Shown: positions 55,606-64,000 of the stretch, in pieces | Position numbering within the stretch: position 1 is the first letter of the stretch | Layout: the number at the start of each line of letters is the position of its first letter | NCBI GenBank assembly: GCA_029948255.1 | Contig: JALIZF010001503.1 | Coordinates: 62,001-126,000, forward strand | DNA: 64,000 nucleotides | Direction: 5' to 3' | Source of the DNA: Telmatactis stephensoni | Taxonomy: Eukaryota > Cnidaria > Anthozoa > Actiniaria > Isophelliidae | Position numbers and translations under genes: made by a program | The notes under the pieces: generated by a model | What the model was told of the DNA's origin: nothing | The model's input: only the letters and a program-made list of their open reading frames with translations | Database searches by the model: none

Positions 55606-58600
55606 ATGTTTGCTAGGATTTTCGGTAGAAAAGGTTTAGTAGGAATTGCAGTAGGAGCAGTTGGCGCAGGAGCTGTTTATGGAGTGTGGAATGGTTCAAA
55701 ACAAAATGGGGTTGTTCATGCATCGACTCATGACAGTCCAAGCACAAGACGAAAAGCAAGATTTGACAAATTTGCTTCGTGTGTTTGCGAAGAACAGTAT
55801 TTGATGACCCCAGCAGATTTCTTAGAGTCATTAATGCACCAAAATTTACCCGGTAAAATGCATAAAGTAGATATAGTCTTTGTACAGATATTTGCTTTAG
55901 TACCTAATTCTATGACAGCCTTTTGTATAAGCTTAATTATTGTTTTGTTTATATCCGTCAGGTTGGAGCAGGAAAAAGCATCTAACCCAAAAGGTGAGGA
56001 TCCATTTAATCAGCCAAAATATTGTTACTTTGGCCAGTACTACTTTAGAATATGCAGTGCACCTATTTTTTAAGCAAGTAGTCAGATTTTATCAGAGGGG
56101 CCAACAAAGTGCTCTTTGCACAAAACAAAAGCATTAATTCCTACATATATCAGAATATCAGCCAATGAAAATGTTTGGGTCAGATCAATCAAGCATAATA
56201 AATGAAGGTAAAACAAAAGATTGTGCACGGTCAAGACCCTACTCAACATCCATGTTTGCTCCTTTGTCAGCCGCCTTGAAGTTTGCAGAGTTTCCTAACC
56301 ACTCTTTACTATTACTTTGCACTGATGATAGGAGGGGGTAAGAGTATACCTTCAATTCCCAAGGGAAGGTGTCACTTTCATGAGGAGGGGCATCCTTTGT
56401 ACCCAATTTATTCACATTTCTGTTATTGTATGGATATATATTTTTGATAACTAACTCAATTACTTTGAATAAAGATCACTAATTGGTGCATTGTTTCAAT
56501 TTATAACTCTAGGACATCAGTAACATGGTATATGGAACACCATCACTATCAAAAGGCTCAAACAAGTTCTTTAGAACATTACAAGACCAAGGTACCTGTA
56601 CACTGAAAACTTGTGAGATCATTAATACTTTTTAATACTTATATATACAGTAGAGGCTTATGAAGAATATACTGTACATAGCTTGTTAATATTAGTTCCA
56701 AATTGGATTCAAAACTCTATGATTTACCTGTTGAAACTACATGTATTCAAGTTTTTGACCTTCTCTAGGTGTTATAAACTACTCAGAATATCTTTTCCTC
56801 ATCACTATACTAACAAGTAAGTACTACTCTACAGATTAATATACATGTTCACATGCAAATAATTTATGTAATCTGGTACAGGCTTCTATCTGCCTAAATT
56901 CAACAACAACTATACTTTTTGTACTAACAGAATCCAGGCATGGTCTAGAAATTGCTTTTCGTATGTTGGACAGAGATGGTAATAAAAGGCTTTGTAAAGA
57001 GGAATTTCTTGTGGTGAGTTGTATGAGTATTTGTAACTTAATTTCTTTCAACTTCCCTCTCATCTGTGTAGCTCATTATACCTTGAATAAATGGGTAGAG
57101 GATGTGTTATGATCCTCAGGAAGCTGGTCATTATCAAGTGAAAAGTAACTCAAATGTTAAATGTCATTATTTCCTATTTTTCCCTTTCCCTTTATTCTTT
57201 AGCTTGAAGAAATGGTGAACAAGAAGGCCACTGCAAAATCAGCAGTAAGTACAGTTGTAGAACAATGTTCTTGAGCAAGATATTTTATTGTTACTTCAGT
57301 ATTTAAGTTGTTTATTAGTTACAATGCACAATGTATGTACAATGCCTTTCAAAATTAGAATAGCTTTCATATGATTGGACAAAGGTACTGGGAGGACATA
57401 GTTACAATTTGGATTGTTTATAGAAGCCATGGCAGTGACATGATCACAGCACCATATGGTCAGTTAACTACTCATCAAAAAACTACTCTACATGACCCTA
57501 ACAAATTAATACAGCCACCACTAAAACTGCAAAAAAATTACTGTTGATAAATGTTACAAAGAAAAATCTTAGAATATTTAAGTTCTTTAACAGCCAGTAG
57601 AGTTTTTCATTGTTTATAGTGGTACAAGAATTAAGACTTATTTCTCATGTATTTTATTTAGGCAATTCAGTCCAGCACTACAAATCAAAATGCATCTGAT
57701 GCATTTCCACGAAAAAGCACAATACTGACACATTTCTTCACACCAAAAGGAAATGGACAACTTACTTTTGAACAATTTTCAAAGTAAGTAAAATACAACA
57801 ATAATGGGTTTCTGTGTTGGTCTGTTGGTTTTTGGGCTTCCTGTGGCAGTATCTACCAAATCCAATGTACAGTATGCTTGTCTATGCTTATTAGTTCACC
57901 TGTTTTTCAGATGTTTTTTAATCCTTGATTTAGTTAAAAAGACTGAAATAATTGTTCAAAGTTATTTTTATTAAAAATGTATGTCATTTGAGTAGACAGT
58001 TGTACATTGTTTATTGATTTTTTTTTTCAGATTTATGCTAGATCTTCAAGTAGAAGTTTCTGAAATGGAAATATCCTTTCATTATTTAGATGAGTGTATA
58101 TTTAAAATTGTATATATATATTATAGGTGATTGCTTTGTGAAAATTTGTCAAACTAATTGGTAAAGGTTATCTGAAATAACTTTTCATTAATCGAGTCAG
58201 ATTTCATTTGTTAATTATTCTTAACAACGTCTACTTTATGGAATATTCCCGAGGTTTGCCAACCATCCCAGAGGAAAGTTTTGCAAGACTGCTTCTAAGA
58301 AATACAGATTTACCTGCAGAAAAAGTACAAGAATACATAGAAAGATTGAATAACAGAATGAATGTCAGAAAGGTTTGTCTATACATGTAGCATTTAGAAA
58401 AGTGACTACTAGAGCATGTTTGATGGAAAGATGGGTATGATTCTCATCCCTTTTTCCCTTCACTTTTGACATCAACTTTTCTTTACCTGCTCTGGGTTGC
58501 CGAGGATGCGTTCGTAACGTAGAAGTATTATAAAGGACCCAGGTGCTCGTTTCTCGAAAGACCCGACAACTTTACGGGCCCATTACGGGAAAAATTTACG

Positions 58601-60424
58601 GGAGAGCATTAGCGGATAAGTTAACGGGCCCGTAAAGCATAGTCGTAAAGTTATCTGGTCTTGCGCGAAACTTGCCCTGGAATAATTCCCAGGCCTGTAC
58701 AGTACTCATACATCCAACATCGTTTGTGGTCGATTTTTCCAGAGTTTACAACAATTTTAGCAATTTCTCCATATTTCGTTATGTTCTTTTTGTACCGAAA
58801 TCCTATTTAATGTACACTAAAGATTTTTTGTACGACCTAACGAGAACGTATATCAAGTTACGCGCAAACCAGTACGCACGTTACGCAAACCAGTACCTAC
58901 GTTATGCAAACCAGTACCTACGTTATGCAAACCAGTCTGTACGTTACGCAAACCAATACGTACGTTATGCAAACTAGTACAGCGGTACGTTACGCAAACC
59001 ACTACGTACGTTACGCATGCTTTGTGAACCGGGCTTCAGTAGATTCATGTAATTTGGATTGAAGAATCTGTGAAATATTTCTAATGTAAAAAATACCTTT
59101 TTGTTAGAGAAAGAGAGTCACCCTCTCTTCCAACCAATGCCAGTGTTAGTCAGTAATACACTGCGGTCGGAAGGAAACAATGCGACAGGCGACAAGTATA
59201 GAAGAAAAGACATTGTTCAGAGTAATCCCCCAATTCTTTGTTTTTGTTGCTTTACCAAATCACAAGCTTCGTTCTAACCGTAGTGGATGACCCGTGTTAG
59301 TCTCCTCTGCAGGCAACTCTTTGGGAATCCTTTAGCAACGGTTATTGGGCTTCCTTTGTAACGATTATATTGACCCTGAGGGACTGAGAGCGAGAAACAG
59401 GAAGCCCAAGAACAAGGGAAACCCACAGGAAACGTACAGTGATGCCTGCGGAGGAGGCTATGCCAATGGATACGTGTAGAATTGTACAAATGCTCTTTAC
59501 TATGAGCGTGGAATCGAGAAGACAGAATTTCGAAAGTTAGGGTGTTTCAATTTTATTCTAGTGTTATTTTCTTTTCTTTTTTATCTGTTCCTGTCCGTTC
59601 CTGTCCGTCTTTCTTCCTGTTTATCTATGTCTCTTTAATTCGATTTTCTGTCCCTCTCACTTTCTTTCTCTCTATCTCTCTTTCTTTCACCTTTATTTAC
59701 CAGTTTTTTGTGCTTCCCTTGAGTGATGATAATAAATTATCAACGACTGAATATAAAATTGATAAGTATAGTAATCCACAAGGAGCAAGTGTAGCTCGCT
59801 TAGTGCGCGGCATTCTGAGTTAAATTCTCTGTCGGATTATCTCACACTTGTTTCGACTTCTTTCCATTCCGTGTAGCTTTAATAAGCTTTAAATACCCTT
59901 AAAACGGAGCACTGATGGAAAGAGAGAGGTAAATAGCGCACCGTCGGCTTCCTGGGAGACCAGCGCAGGGGCGGTCCAGGATTATCTTCAGGAGGGGGTG
60001 CTCCATCTTCAAGAGGGGCTGCACTTTCATATAAATTGGGAACTGCCGAGAGGATATTTTGGAAAAATATTGAGGAAAAGCGACTTAAAGTCGTCTCAGG
60101 AGGGGGTGCACACCCCCTGCACCCCTCCCCTAAATCCACCCCTGCAGCGTTTAGCGGAAAGAACTACCAACGCTAAATATTAGTGCTTTATCTTTTACAA
60201 AAGACGAAGAACTTTCAGTATAATTATAATTGGTTCAATAAACAATCTTTCGTGTGCTATTCCTTTTCATTCTGTTCTTCTTTAGCTCTTACTGTGTCTA
60301 TTTTCTAATTCCTAGGCCATCACACTTGAGCAATATATCAACTTTGCGTTGTTTCTTAATAATTTGGATGATTTTGCAATGGCGATGCGGATTTATTCCA
60401 TCGCAGGACAACCCGTTACTCAAG
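55606..60424 (+). CDS. MICU2/3-like: MICU2/MICU3-like mitochondrial calcium uptake protein (10 exons, 3'-incomplete)
   Basis: EF-hand regulator of the mitochondrial calcium uniporter in the intermembrane space. Exons: 55606-55852, 55962-55993, 56513-56591, 56769-56816, 56931-57013, 57203-57244, 57662-57783, 58031-58070, 58235-58372, 60316-60424, all in phase (313 aa plus one base). N-terminus: MFARIFGRKGLVG, then a small glycine/alanine-rich hydrophobic helix, suiting a mitochondrial import signal. Then RFDKFASCVCEEQYLMTPAD, INYSEYLFLITILTK, and the first EF-hand MLDRDGNKRLCKEEF with loop acids D-x-D-x-N...E intact; EMEFMEYSRGLPTIPEESFA; FLNNLDDFAMAM. The TI.EE.FA..LLRNT and FLNNLDDFA stretches look nearer MICU3 than MICU2. 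The second EF-hand would lie beyond the window. Intron 8 is an AT-AC U12-type intron. Confidence 0.93.
58071..58234 (+). other. U12-type AT-AC intron in the MICU gene
   Basis: Intron 8 starts ATATCCTTTC, the exact U12 AT-AC 5' splice consensus. It ends ..CGTCTAC, with branch-site-like TTCTTAAC at 58218-58225, about ten bases before the AC. Splicing joins GAA to TTT in phase 0 and gives EMEFMEYSRG, matching the family (EMEFLQFSKG in MICU2). No GT-AG alternative gives this junction. Confidence 0.92.
58539..58680. mobile_element. MITE-like hairpin in MICU intron 9
   Basis: CCAGGTGCTCGTTTCTCGAA with GACCCGACAACTTTACG pairs imperfectly with CGTAAAGTTATCTGGTC and TTGCGCGAAACTTGCCCTGG; centre has TTTACGGGCCC/GGGCCCGTAAA. 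Confidence 0.7.
58857..59015. repeat. ~20-bp tandem repeat (ACGTTACGCAAACCAGTACS)
   Basis: About seven head-to-tail copies with alternation of TTACGC and TTATGC. Confidence 0.85.
59298..59461. mobile_element. TAGCCTCC-family MITE, diverged copy 3
   Basis: Left TAGTCTCCTCTGCAGGCAAC, right GATGCCTGCGGAGGAGGCTA; interior carries GGGCTTCCT and AGGAAGCCC. The 9-bp flanks do not match, unlike copies 1 and 2. Confidence 0.7.
59776..59960 (+). mobile_element. SINE family A copy (strong match to copy 1)
   Basis: AAGTGTAGCTCGCTTAGTGC head, then TTTCGACTTCTTTCCATTCC, GTGTAGCTTTAATAAGCTTT and AAACGGAGCACTGATGG. It is truncated at its right by the hAT-like element. Confidence 0.75.
59966..60144. mobile_element. 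hAT-like MITE in a SINE
   Basis: Ends CAGGGGCGGTCCAGGATT and AAATCCACCCCTG; 5-bp direct repeats CAGCG flank it exactly (59961-59965, 60145-60149). Inverted GGAGGGGGTGC pieces inside. Confidence 0.7.
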
Positions 60425-60626
60425 GTACGTTGCTCGTTCTTCAATTGTCTGTCGCCTTACGTTTCAGTTCTCGGACGTAAAACCCGTAGGGCCCCATCTT
60501 TCCCAGTGTAACGGAGAAATATGAAAACATTCCACATCAAAACAGCTCGAAACGGAGTATCACTGACATGGAATTCCACTGAGTGTGTGTGCCTAACCTA
60601 CTAGTCCACTAGTGGAAAACTGGCAA

Positions 60627-60745
60627 GGGTGCATGGCCGAGCGGTGAGAGCGCCGTTTTGTCACCACTGTGATCCCGGGTTCGATTCCCGGACGGAGCAT
60701 CACATGTGACTCGAGTTTGTTAATTCGTTTTCTCTCTGCTTTGCA
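60627..60745 (+). mobile_element. tRNA-derived SINE, family B, copy 2
   Basis: A box TGGCCGAGCGGTGAGAGCG, T-arm CCGGG-TTCGATT-CCCGG with full pairing (B box GGTTCGATTCC), then GCATCACATGTGACTCGAG and TTTGTTAATTCGTTTTCTCT. The 5' bases cannot pair with ACGGAGC, so it is not a functional tRNA. Confidence 0.8.
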
Positions 60746-61122
60746 CCCAAATATATAATAAATCGTAAAGTGAAAGAAATGTGGATATCCATTTGTTTGA
60801 AATGTCAATTATAACCTCGGGGAAATACGTTTGCGAAAACGGGTAGAAGGGTAGAATTTAAAAAATAAAACCACATGAATATCCACACGACAATTCAAAT
60901 TCATCTTCCCTTGACTTTGTACACTATATAAAGAACTACATTTATTGATGTGTCTGTCACACACTTCGTCTAATTTGACTTCAACTCACGTTGGACACTT
61001 TAGCATAATCCCTATGAAAACAATGTGTACAAATCTCATGCTTACAACGTTATGATGATAATAATAATTAATTATTAACTTTTTGATTGGGATATTATAA
61101 AACGCCAAAATTTGAATTAAAA

Positions 61123-61384
61123 ATCAGGCTCATAACATGGTATAATTTCGTATCACTGATCCCGGGTTTTTACGGAAATTTTGATCCCTGAGCCCTTATT
61201 TTCAGAAATTTTTGATCCCTGATCCTTGATGCAAAAAACTGAGCTGATCCCTGATCCTGACCCAAAGTCCCTGATCCTCGATCCCACCCATTTGACCCCT
61301 GAGCCCTGGCCTCTGATCCCTGATCCTGGCCATAATTTGGGGCTTGATCCCTGATCCCATATACCATGTTACGAACCTGAAAAA
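61123..61384. mobile_element. Small nested element with GATCCCTGATCC repeats
   Basis: Ends CAGGCTCATAACATGGTAT and ATACCATGTTACGAACCTG are inverted repeats; the interior is made of CTGATCCCTGATCCTG units. Confidence 0.75.
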
Positions 61385-61696
61385 TACAGGACTCATGCCG
61401 AAAACGTAATTCATGATAATGTAAAAATTAAGAATAATCTTTTCGAAGGAGACTAGAAAATATGTCAATATTATTATATAGAGTTAATTATTAACAATTA
61501 AGCGAATGTTCGTATTCATCTGATCGATAAAAAAACAAACTTTAAATGTACATGTGTTGAAGTTTTATAATATAATTCTATGAAAATAGAAAAGATGAAA
61601 CACTTACAAAACATCTCTCAATTAAAAAATATACAATATTCTCTCGTCTCGAAGCACACTCAAATATCCACAACACTGGACCATTCTTAATTATAA

Positions 61697-61985
61697 ACTG
61701 ACAATCGAGCTTTGTAGATGGGATAACCACACCTTTTATAGTGACAATCGAGCTTTGTAGATGGGATAACCACACCTTTTATAGTGACAATCGAGCTTTG
61801 TAGATGGGATAACCACACCTTTTATAGGGACAATCGAGCTTTGTAGATGGGATAACCACACCTTTTATAGTGACAATCGGGCTTTGTAGATGGGATAACC
61901 ACACCTTTTATAGTGACAATCGAGCTTTGTAGATGGGATAACCACACCTTTTATAGTGACAATCGAGCTTTGTAGATGGGATAAC
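61697..61985 (+). repeat. 43-bp minisatellite array I
   Basis: About seven near-identical 43-bp units: GACAATCGAGCTTTGTAGAT, GGGATAACCACACC, TTTTATAGT. Very low divergence. Confidence 0.93.
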
Positions 61986-62465
61986 AGAGGCTGCTCTCCC
62001 ATCTACAAAGCCCGTTTGTCACATTTAAAGAGCTAGGCTGCTATCTCATCTACAAACCCCGTTTGTCACAATTAAAGACGCTGCTATCCTATCTACAAAG
62101 CCCGTTTGTCACATTTAAAGAGGCTGCTATCTCATCTACAAAAAGCCCGTTTGTCACATTCAAAGAGGCTGCTATCTAAAAAGCCCGTTTGTCACATTTA
62201 AAGAAGCTGCTATCCTATCTAAAAAGCCCGTTTGTCACATTTAAAGAGGCTGCTATCCTATCTAAAAAGCAAGTTTGTCACAATTAAAGAGGCTGCTATC
62301 CCATCTACAAGCCCGTTTGTCACTCCAGTTAAAACGTCAATTATTCCATCTACAAAGCCCGTTTGTCACATCTAAAGAGGCTGCTATCCCATCTACAAAG
62401 CCCGTTTGTCACATTTAAAGAGGCTGCTATCTCATCTACAAAGCCCGTTTGTTACAATAAAAGAT
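61986..62465 (-). repeat. 43-bp minisatellite array II, inverted relative to array I
   Basis: About eleven units with CTATCCCATCTACAAAGCCC and GTTTGTCACATTTAAAGAGG. The core ATCCCATCTACAAAGC is the complement of array I's GCTTTGTAGATGGGAT. More divergent than array I. Confidence 0.9.
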
Positions 62466-63291
62466 TATTATCAGCATGAGATTTGTACACATTGTTTTGA
62501 TAGGGATTATGCTAAAGTGTCCAACGTGAGTTGAAGTCAAATTAGACGAAGTGTGTGACAGACAGACCAAAAATGTACTGATAATTCGTGTATCCCGAAT
62601 TGTTTAATAAATTACTGATTTTTATAGGATATGTTGGAATCACGTTATTTAACATACCAGAAGTAATATAAGGCTGTTTACATAGCAATACAACCGGCTG
62701 TTTTAATTTTTGAACAGGCTGCTGAACAGGCTGCTAACTTCAGCCTGGTAAAAGCCGACAAAAAAGTAGAGGTTTTGCTACTATCCATGCTAATTTTCGG
62801 TCTAGCTAGTCACGTAAGCTTGTGACCTCTCGTACGACAACCTTTTTTGAAATAGGTATATATAAAAACGTTTCCAACAACGTGTATTCCAAGTCAGCTG
62901 GCTCTAGATAAAGATAGCCGGAAAATGTGGACACGAATAATAAATTATTCAATGCCATTAACAGATAATAAAACTCATAAACTGCACCTATTTCCAACAC
63001 TATACTAGAAATTGCTAAAGTATGTCATAAGATTACACAATTAGTGACATTCGAGATTATAACCAAAACAGCTGTTCTTTTGAAACTGAAAGTCGATTAA
63101 TCTTCAAGCCGTTGTACAAGAGCTAATACTGTTTACGACAGATTTTCTTCACATGTATAAGAAACCTTTTCGTTGGAAAGGGAATCGATACATTTTTATA
63201 TTTATTCGGATATTGTAAGTGAAGACGGTAGCCTTAATCTTAACCCCGATAAACGCTAATAGTTTTTTAGAAACTTTGTGCTATAGAGGGA

Positions 63292-63415
63292 TTTCACGGG
63301 AGACATGTTTGTGGTCAAAATAATAGTGGTTTTCTCCCAAGAGAAATAAAGTCTTTTGTTATTCAAAAACTTTCTATTGTACAAACAAACATGGCTGCCA
63401 TGAAATCCCTCTATA
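63292..63415. mobile_element. TA-flanked MITE (TAGAGGGATTTCA family), copy 2
   Basis: 124 bp; TATAGAGGGATTTCACGGGA and the complement of its partner, with CATGTTTGTGGTCAAAATAA shared exactly with copy 1. TA flanks both ends. Confidence 0.8.
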
Positions 63416-63966
63416 GTTATAGCTAAGCCTCAGTTTTTTTGTTGTTTTGTTGTTTTGTTTTGTTTTGTTTTTGTTTTGTTTGTTTGCTTTCTGAGAGTAA
63501 TGCCATTAATATATAGTGGGTTCAATTCAGAATTATATTATTAGATACGTATTGTTTCTTCCTATTCTCGATCGCCTTTTCTCATCTTGTGATTCAATTC
63601 ATGATGAATTGTCTAGAGTCATTTGAAGACAGATAAGAACATTATTAAAAACATTATCAATAAAAAGCTGTCGGCACTTTTGAGTTCATTGAATATTGAA
63701 AATAGCACATTCAGATTTATAATTGATGGGATCGAAGATTACAATATACCTAGAGTTTTATTTCCAATTTGTAGTTCAACGTAGTACTTTTCATCAAACA
63801 TTAGAATTATTTTTTATTTTTGTTTATTATTTGTTGTAGTCATATTTCTGAATGATTGTTTTATTGGCGATCGGTTTTTGTTCATATATTGCAAAGCCTA
63901 AAGAGATAATTTTGTGTTCAAGTGCTAACAACATGACCGCGTAGTAATATTTGAAAAAAATGACAG

Positions 63967-64000
63967 GTTTCAACAAGCGTGGATAGCACTGTCCGTTGGA
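63967..64000 (+). CDS. MICU2/3-like: Possible start of the next MICU exon at the window edge
   Basis: The last 33 bases translate as FQQAWIALSVG, resembling the family segment that follows exon 10 (..EFKRAV.VATG in MICU2/3, MQQVARTVA in MICU1, from memory). However, the only AG acceptor (63965-63966) gives the wrong phase after exon 10: G plus GT TTC AAC AAG CGT GGA TAG. There is also no pyrimidine tract. Either a non-canonical acceptor is used, a base is wrong, or the resemblance is accidental and the real exon is further right. Confidence 0.25.

Larger units (their letters stand above)
60939..62575. mobile_element. 1.6-kb foldback element with two opposed minisatellite arrays
   Basis: Inverted termini of about 100 bp: left 60939-61045 (TGTCTGTCACACACTTCGTC ... 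ACAAATCTCATG), right 62475-62575, one mismatch by eye over 90 bp. The interior holds a nested small element (61123-61384) and two tandem arrays. No ORF. It lies in the last MICU intron. Confidence 0.88.

Noticed and set aside
60627..60702. tRNA gene (A box, B box and a perfect T arm)
   Set aside because: The 7-base acceptor strand after the T arm (ACGGAGC) has no partner at the 5' end, and the following sequence is shared with another SINE copy at 51896-52075.
61700..62465. CRISPR-like array (regular 43-bp repeats)
   Set aside because: Units are contiguous with no unique spacers, in a eukaryotic intron and inside a foldback element; this is a minisatellite.

Overview
This window is nuclear DNA from an animal: AT-rich, intron-dense, with canonical GT-AG splice sites, CpG-rich first exons and many short inverted-repeat (MITE-like) transposons and tRNA-derived SINEs. 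Predicted proteins align closely with vertebrate orthologs, and there is one neurobeachin-type gene. With this intron and repeat style I infer a non-bilaterian metazoan, most likely an anthozoan cnidarian (coral or anemone). The phylum is inference; 'metazoan' is secure.

Layout. (1) 1-978, minus: 5' end of an MDM1-like gene (centriolar microtubule-binding protein), running off the left edge. (2) 1192-46697, plus: a complete 53-exon neurobeachin/LRBA (rugose) ortholog of about 2,794 aa: ConA-like/LamG and armadillo/DUF4704 N-terminal half, a 1.4-kb acidic variable exon, DUF1088, PH-BEACH, C-terminal WD40. All 53 exons join in phase apart from a one-base excess in exon 27. (3) 33046-34125, plus: an intronless mab-21 gene (359 codons) inside the 11.5-kb intron 33 of neurobeachin. 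(4) 50310-55348, minus: a complete 14-exon septin of the SEPT6 group (429 aa). (5) 55606 to the right edge, plus: a MICU2/MICU3-like mitochondrial calcium-uptake regulator, ten confident exons, C-terminus outside the window; one intron is a U12-type AT-AC intron.

MDM1-like/neurobeachin and septin/MICU are two head-to-head pairs (213 and 257 bp between start codons), so each probably shares a bidirectional promoter. Neurobeachin and septin converge across a 3.6-kb repeat-rich spacer. The genes are not functionally one pathway; the biologically meaningful link is mab-21 nested in neurobeachin, known in vertebrates as MAB21L1-in-NBEA and MAB21L2-in-LRBA.

Repeats: at least 17 hairpin MITE-like elements, including MULE-type copies with perfect 9-bp target-site duplications and a hAT-like copy; tRNA-derived SINEs of three families; a 1.6-kb foldback element holding two minisatellite arrays in opposite orientation; and tandem repeats that copy splice-site sequences beside real exons of neurobeachin. 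The mab-21-bearing intron is strikingly poor in such repeats.
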